From: Streptomyces misionensis
Lineage (GTDB): Bacteria > Actinomycetota > Actinomycetes > Streptomycetales > Streptomycetaceae
Assembly (NCBI RefSeq): GCF_900104815.1
Contig: NZ_FNTD01000004.1
Coordinates: 6,881,001 to 6,945,000 of the forward strand
DNA length: 64,000 bases
Reading direction: 5' to 3'
Shown: one piece after another, positions 56,301 through 64,000 of the stretch
How positions within the stretch are numbered: position 1 is the first letter of the stretch
Layout of the letters: each line of letters begins with the position of its first letter
Notes under the pieces: generated by a model
Databases searched by the model: none
Seen by the model: the letters and a program-made list of their open reading frames with translations, nothing else
What the model was told of the DNA's origin: nothing
Translations under genes and position numbers: made by a program

Positions 56301-56996
56301 GTGAACATCTACATTTCAGGGCAGGGGGCGTTCGCGGTGCAGGTCGCGGACGCCCTGTGGGACGAAGGACACCGGATCGCGGGCGTGGCCGCCCCCCGGC
56401 TGCGCAAGGGGCACTGCGACGAGAGCAACGCGATGTCCTGGGACCGGCTGCGCTCCTGGGCGTACCCCAGGAGCGTCCCGTGGACGGACTCGGCCGAACT
56501 GCGCGCGATGCACGTGCCGGACGGGGTGGACATCATCGTCGCCGCGCACTCGCACGCCTTCATCGGCCGCCGAACGCGCGCCCGCGCCGCCGTCGCGGCC
56601 ATCGGCTACCACCCCAGCCTGCTGCCCCTGCACCGGGGGCGGGACGCGATCCGCTGGACGATCCGCGACGGGGACAAGGTGACCGGCGGCAGCGTCTACC
56701 ACCTCACGGAGCGCACCGACGGCGGCCCGATCGCCGCGCAGGAGCACCTGTTCGTGCCCCCGGGCTCGACCCCGCAGAGCCTGTGGCGCGAGCATCTGGC
56801 GCCGCTCGGGGTGCGGTTGCTGGTGCGGGTGGTCGCCGACCTCGCCGAGGGCCGGCGCATCGAGGTCCCCCAGGACGAGAAGCTGGCGACCTGGGAGCCC
56901 GCGATGGACGCGCAACCGCTGTTCAAACCCGAACTCATCGCGCTGCCCGGAACGGCACTCGTCGACGGCAGCAAGTGGGCCCTGCACGCCCGGTGA
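56301..56996 (+). CDS. lctF: formyltransferase (LctF-type)
   Basis: 231 residues from GTG 56301 (GGGAG upstream). The tetrahydrofolate-formyltransferase core is recognisable: IVAAHSHAFIGRRTRARA, the catalytic-loop HPSLLPLHRGRDAIRW and TGGSVYHLTERTDGGPI with the catalytic Asp. It lacks the C-terminal domain of methionyl-tRNA formyltransferase (~310 residues), so it acts on something other than tRNA. In the lactacystin pathway, as I recall it, this enzyme moves the formyl group of 10-formyl-tetrahydrofolate to CoA, giving formyl-CoA for the first AT of LctA. That explains a starter unit of one carbon. Confidence 0.88.
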   Translation: MNIYISGQGAFAVQVADALWDEGHRIAGVAAPRLRKGHCDESNAMSWDRLRSWAYPRSVPWTDSAELRAMHVPDGVDIIVAAHSHAFIGRRTRARAAVAAIGYHPSLLPLHRGRDAIRWTIRDGDKVTGGSVYHLTERTDGGPIAAQEHLFVPPGSTPQSLWREHLAPLGVRLLVRVVADLAEGRRIEVPQDEKLATWEPAMDAQPLFKPELIALPGTALVDGSKWALHAR

Positions 56997-57151
56997 GCCG
57001 ACGGCGTCCGCCCTGTTCACACGGGGCGTGCGCGGCGAACTACACGTCGTTTCCGGCCAGTTGGGAAGCAATCGATTGACCTGGGCGGGGCGCGGTGATC
57101 GGCTTGTGGGGTTCGTACGCAACCCGCCTGGGGAGAGGAAGCAACACCGCC

Positions 57152-57268
57152 ATGCACAACGGATCATCACGGGGACGGGCCCGCCCGGCCGCGGACGGCC
57201 GGCAGCCGGGCTTCGGCGGCCGGCGCCCGTCGGACGGCCGCGGCGTGTTCCCCGGCAGGCCCGCATGA
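57152..57268 (+). CDS. possible 38-residue Gly/Arg-rich leader ORF before the exporter
   Basis: ATG 57152 with GGGGAGAGGAAG upstream; it stops in an ATGA overlap with the exporter start at 57265. The product is dominated by Gly, Arg and Pro (GRQPGFGGRRPSDGRG). It may be a coupling leader peptide, or an upstream extension of noncoding DNA open by chance. Confidence 0.3.
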   Translation: MHNGSSRGRARPAADGRQPGFGGRRPSDGRGVFPGRPA

Positions 57269-58611
57269 CCAGCGTCGCGACGACGTCGCAGCAGAGGTCG
57301 GGTCTGGCGCTCGGAGTGCTGGCCGGGGCGCTCGCACTGGATCTGAGCGGAATGGCCGTACTGAACGCGGCCCTGCCGTCCGTCGGCGCGCGCTTCGGCC
57401 TGGCCGACACCACCCTCCAGTGGGTGATGACGGCCTACTCCGTCACGTTCGCCGGCTTCCTGCTGGTGGGCGGCCGGCTGGCCGATGTGTTCGGCAGGCG
57501 GCGGGTGTTCGAGGCCGGGGTCGCCCTGTTCACGGCGGCTGCGCTGGTCGGGGCCCTGGCACCGGACGGCGCGGTGCTGCTCGGCGCGCGGGGCGTCCAG
57601 GGCATCGGCGCGGCCCTGTCCGGCCCGGCCGCCCTCGCCCTGCTGACCGAGGTGTTCCCGGAGGGGCCGGAGCGCGGTCGCGCGCTCGGCGTGTACGCCG
57701 CGGTCGGCGCGGCCAGCTTCAGCGGCGGCATGCTGCTGGGCGGCGTGCTGACCGAGTTCCTCGGCTGGCGGTCGGTGCTGTGGTTCTCCGTGCTGCTCGG
57801 CGTGCTCGTGCTCGCGGTCACCCGGGCCGGGCTGCCCGACGGGACGGGCCGCAGGGGGCCGGTGGACATGGCCGGCGCGGTCTTCGGCACCCTCGGTCTC
57901 GCGCTGCTCGTCGTCGGCGTGAGCCTCGGCGGGACGTGGGCCTGGGCCCTGGTGGCCGGCGCGGTGCTCTTCCTGGTGCTCTTCGTCGTCCGCGAACGCG
58001 GCACCGCCGACCCGCTGCTGCCGCTCGGCCTGTTCCGGGTCCCGTCGGTACGGCTGGCGACCGCGGCGGCGTTCCTCCAGTACACGGCGTCGGTCGGCAT
58101 CGTGTTCTTCGCGCCCCTGTACCTCCAGGGGATGCTGGGGTACTCCCCGGTCGAATCGGGTCTCTCCCTGGTGCCGATGTCGCTGACGGTGTTCCTCACC
58201 GCCAGCTTCGTCACCGGACGGCTGCTGACCAGGTTCAGCCCGCGGACCCTGATGGTCACCGGGCTGGTGCTGATCGGCGCGGGCACGGCGCTGTGGGTCA
58301 CCACCCCGCACCACGGCGACTACCTGCTGCACGTGATGCCCGGACTGGTGATCAGCGGCCTCGGTCAGGGCCTGAACTTCCCGGCGATGACCACGGCCGG
58401 CCTGGGCGGCGTGCCGCCGCACCAGCACGCGGTCGCCGGCGCGGTGAACGTCGTCGCCCAGCAGATCGGCTCCAGCGCCGGAGTCGCGGCCCTGGTCCTG
58501 GTCGCGGCGACCGCGAACGACCGGCTGTCGGGCTACCACCTGGCCTATCTCGTGGCCGGCGTGGCGTGCGTGGCAGGTGCCGCGGGCGTCGCCGCGACAC
58601 GGCGCAGCTGA
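57265..58611 (+). CDS. MFS drug exporter (DHA2-like)
   Basis: 448 residues with about twelve to fourteen hydrophobic segments. The first helix LALDLSGMAVLNAALPSVGARFGL and the loop GGRLADVFGRRRVF are characteristic of proton-driven multidrug exporters; RGVQGIGAALSGPAALALL is the antiporter-type helix. Directly downstream of lctF, it is the likely exporter of the cluster product and may contribute self-resistance. A strong terminator follows, so it probably closes the cluster. Confidence 0.9.
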   Translation: MTSVATTSQQRSGLALGVLAGALALDLSGMAVLNAALPSVGARFGLADTTLQWVMTAYSVTFAGFLLVGGRLADVFGRRRVFEAGVALFTAAALVGALAPDGAVLLGARGVQGIGAALSGPAALALLTEVFPEGPERGRALGVYAAVGAASFSGGMLLGGVLTEFLGWRSVLWFSVLLGVLVLAVTRAGLPDGTGRRGPVDMAGAVFGTLGLALLVVGVSLGGTWAWALVAGAVLFLVLFVVRERGTADPLLPLGLFRVPSVRLATAAAFLQYTASVGIVFFAPLYLQGMLGYSPVESGLSLVPMSLTVFLTASFVTGRLLTRFSPRTLMVTGLVLIGAGTALWVTTPHHGDYLLHVMPGLVISGLGQGLNFPAMTTAGLGGVPPHQHAVAGAVNVVAQQIGSSAGVAALVLVAATANDRLSGYHLAYLVAGVACVAGAAGVAATRRS

Positions 58612-58629
58612 GCGCCCGCGGCCTCGCCG

Positions 58630-58664
58630 GGCGGGCGGGAACCGGCCGCCGGTTCCCGCCCGCC
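58630..58664 (+). terminator. terminator after the exporter gene
   Basis: Perfect 16-bp inverted repeat (58630-58645 and 58649-58664) with a 3-nt loop, 18 bp past the exporter stop. It marks the 3' boundary of the lct transcription unit. Confidence 0.8.
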
Positions 58665-58784
58665 GGCCGGTATGGGAGCCGTATAGGGCGACCGCGGAGG
58701 ATCTTCGTGCCTGTTTGCGCAAGCGTCGACGGCAGGCCGAGTCCCCCCACGGACACACTGCCCAGACCCCAGGAGACGCACTCG

Positions 58785-59906
58785 ATGACGAAGACCGGCG
58801 TCCGGCGCCTGATCGGCTCCGCGCTGACCGTACTGGTCGCATCCGCCACGGCGGCGGCGGTGTCCGCCGCGCCGGCCGCGGCGGCCGTGACCGTGGCCTG
58901 GCAGAAGATCGACTACCCGCTCGCCGACGAGGTATGGAGCTTCACCCCGCTCGCCGACTCGACGTACACGGCGACGACCAGGTCGGGCGGGGGACCGTTC
59001 TGCGACCCCTGCAACGTCACCTACCAGCTGTGGCAGAAGCAGGCCGGCCAGGCGTGGAAGGACATCTCGCCCCCCGGCAAGGAGATCGTCGACTCGACCA
59101 CGGGCACGGCCGCCGACGACGTGTGGGCGTTCAAGAACGACAACGGCCTGATGGGGTATCACTGGGACGGAACCGCCTGGACGGAGAACTCTCCCGACAA
59201 GGCACATTTCGACACGAAGGACAGCAAGGCGCTCTCGCGCGACGACGTGTGGGCGGCCGGCACCTACCAGGTCACCACCGCGCAGTGGGTGCCCGCCGTG
59301 GCGCACTTCGACGGCCGGGGCTGGAACGTCACCAAGCTGCCGGACTCCATGCAGAAGGCCACGCTCAACACCATGAGCGTGAACGCGGACAACGACATCT
59401 GGGTGGCCGGCTTCAAGGACAAGGGCACCATCAGCGGCGACGCCTACCAGCCCTTCGCGGCGCACTGGAACGGCACCCAGTGGACCGAGTCGGCGCTGCC
59501 CTCGTCCAGCCCCAACAGCACCCTCCTGTACGCCGTCGTCGCCAAGAGCCCGAACGACGTGTGGCTCGGCGGCAACCTGTACAACCTCCAGGGCGACGTG
59601 AAGGGCGGCAAGACCGGCGGCTACGTCCTGCACTGGGACGGCAGCACCTGGAAGCGGGCGGACGTGCCGGGCACGGACATCCACTGGGTCAGCGACTTCG
59701 CCTACCACGACGGCCGGCTCTGGGCCGGACTGACGTCCGACACCGGCAAGCCGGCGGCCCGCTGGACCGGCACGTCCTGGGAGTTCGTCACCGGCCCCAA
59801 CGGCACCCTGTCCAAGGAAGGCCAGCTGTCCGCCTCACCCGACGGGTCCCTGTACGTGAACGACTACTCGACCCTCGCCCGGCTGGCCCCGCAGTCCCTG
59901 CGGTGA
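58785..59906 (+). CDS. secreted beta-propeller-like repeat protein
   Basis: 373 residues. Signal peptide with basic start MTKTGVRRLIGSA and cleavage after APAAAA. The mature part has at least five repeats with an Asp-Val/Ile-Trp strand (DDVWAF, DDVWAAG, NDIWVAG, NDVWLGG) and a matching HWDG...W or HWNG...W element, typical of six- or seven-bladed propellers in exported actinobacterial proteins. Two Cys (CDPC) occur near the start of the mature chain. Binding partner unknown. It is flanked by terminators on both sides, so an independent unit. Confidence 0.82.
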   Translation: MTKTGVRRLIGSALTVLVASATAAAVSAAPAAAAVTVAWQKIDYPLADEVWSFTPLADSTYTATTRSGGGPFCDPCNVTYQLWQKQAGQAWKDISPPGKEIVDSTTGTAADDVWAFKNDNGLMGYHWDGTAWTENSPDKAHFDTKDSKALSRDDVWAAGTYQVTTAQWVPAVAHFDGRGWNVTKLPDSMQKATLNTMSVNADNDIWVAGFKDKGTISGDAYQPFAAHWNGTQWTESALPSSSPNSTLLYAVVAKSPNDVWLGGNLYNLQGDVKGGKTGGYVLHWDGSTWKRADVPGTDIHWVSDFAYHDGRLWAGLTSDTGKPAARWTGTSWEFVTGPNGTLSKEGQLSASPDGSLYVNDYSTLARLAPQSLR

Positions 59907-59931
59907 CGTGACACGGCCCCACCGGCACCAC

Positions 59932-59967
59932 CCGGCCCGGCACGCGGACGACCGCGTGCCGGGCCGG
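59932..59967. terminator. bidirectional terminator between convergent genes
   Basis: 16-bp perfect arms (59932-59947 and 59952-59967) with a 4-nt loop, between the propeller gene (plus) and the CoA-transferase operon (minus). Confidence 0.85.
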
Positions 59968-59982
59968 CGGCGTCCGGGACCG

Positions 59983-60627
59983 TCAGTCCTCCCCGACGAG
60001 AAGCCGGGCCCCGGTCGCGGCCACCACCTCCCGCACGCCGACACCCGGAGCGGTCTCGACCAGCCGCAGCCCCTCGGGGGTGACGTCGATGACACCCAGA
60101 TCGGTGACGATCCGGTCCACCACCCGGCGACCCGTGGCGGGCAGCCCCAACTCCTCGACGATCTTCGGGCTGCCGTCCCTGGCCACGTGCTCCATCACCA
60201 CCACCACCCGCCGGGCGCCGTGGACCAGGTCCATCGCACCGCCCATCCCCTTGACCATCTTGCCGGGGATCATCCAGTTGGCCAGGTCGCCGTGGGCCGA
60301 CACCTGCATGGCGCCGAGCACCGAGACGTCGATCCGGCCGGCCCGCACCATGCCGAAGGAGAGGGCCGAATCGAAGCAGGCGCTGCCGGCGACGGTGGTC
60401 ACCGTCTCCTTCCCGGCGTTGATCAGATCGGGGTCCTCCTCGCCGTCGTACGGGTAGGGGCCCACGCCCAGAACGCCGTTCTCGGAGTGCAGCACCACGT
60501 GCACCCCGTCCGGCAGATGGCCGGGGATCAGGGTGGGCAGGCCGATGCCCAGGTTGACGTACTGGCCGTCGCGCAGTTCCCGGGCGGCGCGGGCGGCGAG
60601 CTGATCACGGTCGAGCGGCACGGTCAC
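59983..60627 (-). CDS. scoB: 3-oxoacid CoA-transferase, subunit B
   Basis: 214 residues, GTG overlapping the subunit A stop by 4 bp. Subunit B landmarks are [13 protein letters not shown], the catalytic Glu in [12 protein letters not shown], and [24 protein letters not shown]. With subunit A it transfers CoA between succinate and a 3-oxoacid such as acetoacetate or 3-oxoadipate. Which 3-oxoacid is used cannot be told; no pca genes are nearby. Confidence 0.9.
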   Translation of the reverse strand: MTVPLDRDQLAARAARELRDGQYVNLGIGLPTLIPGHLPDGVHVVLHSENGVLGVGPYPYDGEEDPDLINAGKETVTTVAGSACFDSALSFGMVRAGRIDVSVLGAMQVSAHGDLANWMIPGKMVKGMGGAMDLVHGARRVVVVMEHVARDGSPKIVEELGLPATGRRVVDRIVTDLGVIDVTPEGLRLVETAPGVGVREVVAATGARLLVGED

Positions 60628-61424
60628 TTCTCCTCGGACGCGGTACGCGGGACGGTCGTGCCGGCGCCGGTGCGCGCCGGACGCGTGGTGCGGCGCTCGA
60701 CCCGTTTGCCCAGCGACGTGTCGGCGGCGACCACGCGGTCCACGTACACGCCCGGCAAGTGCACGGCGTCCGGGGGAAGTTCACCCGCCTCGACGACGCG
60801 TTCGGCCTCCACCACGGTCACCCGTCCCGCCATCGCGCAGAGCGGGTTGAAGTTGCGTGCCGCCGCGTGGAAGACGCAGTTGCCGTGCCGGTCGGCGACC
60901 GCGGCCCGGACCAGGGCGAAGTCCGTGGTGATGGCCTCCTCCAGCAGATGGCGGCGGCCGCCGAACTCCCGTGTCTCCTTGGGCGGCGAGGCCACCGCGA
61001 CGGCGCCGTCCGCGGTGTGCCGCCAGGGCAGGCCGCCCTCCTCGACCTGGGTGCCCACCCCCGCCGGGGTGTAGAAGGCGGGAATGCCGGTGCCGCCGGC
61101 CCGCAGCCGCTCGGCGAGCGTGCCCTGCGGCGTCAGCTCCACCTCCAGCTCGCCGGACAGGTACTGGCGGGCGAACTCCTTGTTCTCGCCGACGTAGGAG
61201 GAGGTCATCCGGGCGATCCGGCCCGCCCGCAGCAGCAGCCCCAGACCCCAGTCGTCCACACCGCAGTTGTTGGACACGACCCGCAGCCCGGCCGCGCCGG
61301 TCTCCGCCAGCGCGGCGATCAGCGTCGACGGGATGCCGCACAGGCCGAACCCGCCGACCGCGAGCGACGCACCGTCAGGGATGTCCGCCACTGCCTGCGC
61401 GGCCGCGGCCACCACTTTGTCCAT
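60624..61424 (-). CDS. scoA: 3-oxoacid CoA-transferase, subunit A
   Basis: 266 residues from ATG 61424. The family glycine-rich segment [30 protein letters not shown] and SYVGENKEF identify subunit A. The C-terminal 30 residues are a basic extension ([17 protein letters not shown]). It forms a coupled two-gene operon with subunit B and is divergent from a substrate-binding protein gene, so both might belong to uptake and activation of one organic acid or amino acid. Confidence 0.9.
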   Translation of the reverse strand: MDKVVAAAAQAVADIPDGASLAVGGFGLCGIPSTLIAALAETGAAGLRVVSNNCGVDDWGLGLLLRAGRIARMTSSYVGENKEFARQYLSGELEVELTPQGTLAERLRAGGTGIPAFYTPAGVGTQVEEGGLPWRHTADGAVAVASPPKETREFGGRRHLLEEAITTDFALVRAAVADRHGNCVFHAAARNFNPLCAMAGRVTVVEAERVVEAGELPPDAVHLPGVYVDRVVAADTSLGKRVERRTTRPARTGAGTTVPRTASEEK

Positions 61425-61649
61425 GCCGTTTCCTTCCCGCCGGGGTCCGTTCCGTTCGTCGCCCCGGCCCGCCGCCGTCTCGCGACCGGGCCGGGTGCTC
61501 CTCACCTTTGCCCGGACCGGCGGTCGCGGGCCATGTGTGCCGGTGCCATGACCGGGCCGCGAAGAGCGGTGACCGGCAACATGCCGACCGTTCGGCGGCG
61601 CTCCTAGGGTTCCGGCCATCACGCACCGCACTGTCAGGAGTCGATCGCC

Positions 61650-62885
61650 ATGCGTTCCAGCCTCACGGACCCCTTCAGAAGCAGAACCCTCCGCGCGCTC
61701 ACCCTCGTCGCCATCGGCGCCCTGGTCGCGGGCTGCTCCTCGGCCGGCACCGCCGGCACCGCGTCCGCCGGTTCCGGCGGCAAGGCCGCCCCGGTGAAGG
61801 TGGGGCTGGTGTACTCGCGCAGCGGACTCCTGGCCGCCTACGGCAAGCAGTACGAGGAGGGCTTCAAGGCGGGACTGGCCTACGCCACGCACGGGACGAA
61901 CAAGGCGGGCGGCCATCCGATCGAGGTCACCGAGCAGGACGACGCGGGCGACCCGGCGAAGGCCGTCGCCGCGGCCAAGTCCCTGGTCGGCAAGGGCTGC
62001 AAGGTCCTCGCCGGCACCACCGACTCCGGTGTGGCGCTCCAGATGGCGCCGCTGGCCGCGCAGAACAAGGTGCTGTACGTCAGCGGTCCGGCCGCCGCCG
62101 ACGCGGTCACCGGCGTCAACGCCTACACCTTCCGCTCGGGCCGGCAGTCGTACCAGGACATACTCGCCGCCGGGGCGCTGCTCGGCGACGCCCGCGGCAA
62201 GAAGGTCACCGTGCTCGCCCAGAACTCCGCGTTCGGACAGGCCAACGTGGCCGCGGTGAAGGCGGTCCTCGGCACGAAGGGAGCGCACGTCGGCTCCGTG
62301 CTGGCCCCGCCGAGCGCCACCGACCTCACGCCCTTCGCCCGCCAGACCCGGGCCGGCAAGCCGGACCTGGTGTTCGTCGCCTGGGCGGGTGCCGGCGCAC
62401 CGGCGCTGTGGACCGCGCTCGACCAGCAGGGCGTGCTGGACACCAGCAAGGTCGTCACCGGCCTCGCGGGCACCGCCTCGTACCCGGTCTTCGGGAAGGC
62501 CGGCTCCAAGATCGCCTTCCTCGCGCACTACTTCCCGGGCGCCGGGGGCGGCAACCCGGTGGAGAAGGCCATGCTCGACGGCATCACCAAGGCCGGCGGC
62601 ACCCCCGACCTGTTCAGCCCGGACGGCTTCACCGCCGCCCAGATGATCGTGCACGCGATCGAGTCCGGCAGCGCCACCGACACCACGGCCATGGCCAAGG
62701 CGCTGGAGGGCTGGAGCTTCGACGGCCCCAAGGGCGCGGAACGCGTCCGCGCGAAGGACCACGCCCTGCTCCAGCCGATGTTCACGGCACGGCTCAGGGG
62801 CAGCGGCGACACCGCCCGGCCCGAACTGATCGACAGCATCCCGATGACGGCGGTCGCGCCGCCGGCCGCGGGGACGGCGGGCTGA
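61650..62885 (+). CDS. ABC transporter substrate-binding lipoprotein (LivJ-type)
   Basis: 411 residues. Lipoprotein signal with lipobox LVAGC (Cys about residue 29), ATG preceded by CAGGAG. Periplasmic-binding fold of the branched-chain amino acid/amide class: [51 protein letters not shown], and [19 protein letters not shown]. It captures a ligand for import by the ATPases that follow. The permease subunits expected for this transporter (LivH/LivM types) are not in the window and presumably lie downstream. Confidence 0.9.
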   Translation: MRSSLTDPFRSRTLRALTLVAIGALVAGCSSAGTAGTASAGSGGKAAPVKVGLVYSRSGLLAAYGKQYEEGFKAGLAYATHGTNKAGGHPIEVTEQDDAGDPAKAVAAAKSLVGKGCKVLAGTTDSGVALQMAPLAAQNKVLYVSGPAAADAVTGVNAYTFRSGRQSYQDILAAGALLGDARGKKVTVLAQNSAFGQANVAAVKAVLGTKGAHVGSVLAPPSATDLTPFARQTRAGKPDLVFVAWAGAGAPALWTALDQQGVLDTSKVVTGLAGTASYPVFGKAGSKIAFLAHYFPGAGGGNPVEKAMLDGITKAGGTPDLFSPDGFTAAQMIVHAIESGSATDTTAMAKALEGWSFDGPKGAERVRAKDHALLQPMFTARLRGSGDTARPELIDSIPMTAVAPPAAGTAG

Positions 62886-63697
62886 TGTCCTCCTCGAACA
62901 CGACCTCGCAGAGCACCGCGGAGACCCCGGGCGACCGGGCGGCGGCCGCCTTCCCGGCGCCGGTGCTCCGACTGCGCGACATCGGCTGGACGGTCGGCGG
63001 CGCGACCATCGTCGACGCCGTCTCCTTCGACGTCCACGAGGGCGAGTTCCTCGCCTTCATCGGCCCCAACGGAGCGGGCAAGACCTCCCTGTTCAACCTG
63101 GTCAGCGGGGTCAGCCCGGTCTCCCGCGGCATCATCGAACTGGACGGCCGCGACATCACCGCCGAGGCCGCCTACGCCAGGGCCCGGCGCGGCCTCGGGC
63201 GCACCTTCCAGACCTCCAGCCTCTGGCCCGGCATGACGGTCGCCGACCACGTCGGGCTCGCGGCCCAGGCGGCCGACGGCGGCTCGTACCGGGTCTGGCG
63301 CCGCGCCGACCCCTACCCCGCGCTCGTCGACCGGGTCCTGGCGCGCACTCAACTCGCGCACCGCGCCGGAACCTGCGCCGACGCCCTCTCGCACGGCGAG
63401 AAACGCAAGCTCGAACTCGCCGTACTGCTCGTCGGCGAGCCCCGGCTGATGCTGCTGGACGAGCCGATGGCGGGCGTGAGCGCCGAGGAGGTGCCCGCGC
63501 TGACCGAGCTCATCCGGTCGCTGCACAAGGAAGAGGGACGCACCGTGCTGATGGTCGAACACCACATGGACGTACTGCTGGGTTTGGCCGACCGGGTGGC
63601 CGTGATGCACCACGGCACGCTGCTGGCGCTGGACACCCCGCGGGCCGTGATGGCCGACCCCACCGTGCAACAGGCCTACCTCGGGGAGGAGTTGTGA
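62885..63697 (+). CDS. ABC transporter ATP-binding protein (LivG-type)
   Basis: 270 residues; ATG overlaps the preceding stop by one base (TGATG). Walker [13 protein letters not shown], the LivG-type segment [19 protein letters not shown], signature [10 protein letters not shown] (LSHGE rather than LSGGQ), Walker [12 protein letters not shown] and the switch His in MVEHHMDVL. Energises the branched-chain-type importer. Coupled by GTGA to the next ATPase. Confidence 0.92.
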   Translation: MSSSNTTSQSTAETPGDRAAAAFPAPVLRLRDIGWTVGGATIVDAVSFDVHEGEFLAFIGPNGAGKTSLFNLVSGVSPVSRGIIELDGRDITAEAAYARARRGLGRTFQTSSLWPGMTVADHVGLAAQAADGGSYRVWRRADPYPALVDRVLARTQLAHRAGTCADALSHGEKRKLELAVLLVGEPRLMLLDEPMAGVSAEEVPALTELIRSLHKEEGRTVLMVEHHMDVLLGLADRVAVMHHGTLLALDTPRAVMADPTVQQAYLGEEL

Positions 63698-64000
63698 CCG
63701 CCGCCCCGCCTCCCCTGCTGACCGTGCGCGACCTGCGGGTGGTGATCGGCGGCAGGCACATCCTGCACGGCGTCGACCTCACCGTGGCCGCCTCCGGCAC
63801 CACCGCCCTGCTGGGCCGCAACGGGGCCGGCAAGACCACCACCGTGCGCGGCGTCCTCGGCCTGGTGCCACGCACCGGCAGCGTGCTGCTGGCCGGAGAG
63901 GAGACGGTCCGCCTGGCCACCCACGTCCTGGTGCGCCGGGGCATCGGCTACGCCCCCGAGGACCGCGGCGTCTTCGCCGCCCTCAGCGTGGCCGAGAACC
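63694..64000 (+). CDS. ABC transporter ATP-binding protein (LivF-type), partial
   Basis: 102 codons to the window edge from GTG 63694, overlapping the LivG-type stop. Walker A LLGRNGAGKTTT and the LivF-like GIGYAPEDRGVFAALSV are visible; the rest is outside the window. Paired LivG/LivF ATPases are the rule for this transporter class. Confidence 0.9.
   Translation, partial: MTAAPPPLLTVRDLRVVIGGRHILHGVDLTVAASGTTALLGRNGAGKTTTVRGVLGLVPRTGSVLLAGEETVRLATHVLVRRGIGYAPEDRGVFAALSVAEN

Noticed and set aside
45159..56996. Assignment of the cluster to salinosporamide or cinnabaramide.
   Set aside because: There is no crotonyl-CoA carboxylase/reductase, halogenase or cyclohexenylalanine genes, and a formyltransferase is present, which fits a formate starter and leucine instead.

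Overview
The window reads as chromosomal DNA of a Streptomyces or close relative: very high G+C, many GTG starts, 4-bp ATGA/GTGA gene overlaps, almost no spacer sequence, and typical streptomycete genes (monomeric isocitrate dehydrogenase, MetX/MetY, several P450s, GntR/FCD regulator). I saw no rRNA, tRNA, insertion sequence, integrase, attachment site, origin or CRISPR array.

Layout. 1-4492: a regulatory cassette of a TPR protein that probably carries a CHAT protease domain (cut by the window edge), a cytoplasmic S8 protease, an ECF sigma factor and a small overlapping gene. 4502-16898: mostly housekeeping genes, nearly all on the minus strand (P450, N-formylglutamate amidohydrolase family, metX-metY, a small secreted protein, monomeric Idh, DUF4186, MscS channel, amino-acid permease, a repeat-containing protein). 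17215-21403: a coupled operon of an FGGY kinase and two FAD oxidoreductases. 21443-24545: HEAT-repeat protein, crotonase, LPG-synthase-like membrane protein. 24674-26603: an ABC exporter behind a near-perfect SoxR-type promoter. 26732-32795: a three-subunit molybdenum hydroxylase translationally coupled to a GH65 phosphorylase. 32894-41058: cold-shock-domain protein, type II thioesterase, a complete class I P450 system (ferredoxin, reductase, P450), GntR regulator with sterol desaturase, a 3-hydroxyisobutyryl-CoA hydrolase-like gene, GNAT and MOSC proteins.

41278-58611 is the centrepiece. Genes 45159-56996 encode ACP-KS-AT-AT-ACP-C, A-PCP, a stand-alone ketosynthase with a Cys-Asn-His triad, a P450, an MbtH protein and a formyltransferase. 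This order matches the gene set I recall as reported for the proteasome inhibitor lactacystin (lctA to lctF) and resembles salA-salE of salinosporamide. The proposed logic is as follows. LctF makes a formyl donor. The first AT lacks the carboxylate-binding Arg and would load formyl onto the N-terminal ACP. The second AT keeps that Arg and would load methylmalonyl. The KS joins them to methylmalonyl-semialdehyde, which survives because there is no ketoreductase. The C domain acylates leucine (or 3-hydroxyleucine, LctD) on LctB. LctC closes the gamma-lactam-beta-lactone and releases the product, since no thioesterase domain is present. An MFS exporter follows.

Upstream and divergent lie a small ORF, a fatty acyl-AMP ligase and a KAS III enzyme that the lactacystin structure does not need. 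The 873-bp gap between the two arms carries four heptamers at an exact 11-bp period, the signature of a SARP activator site. 58785-64000 holds a secreted repeat protein, a CoA-transferase pair and the start of a branched-chain-amino-acid-type ABC transporter operon.
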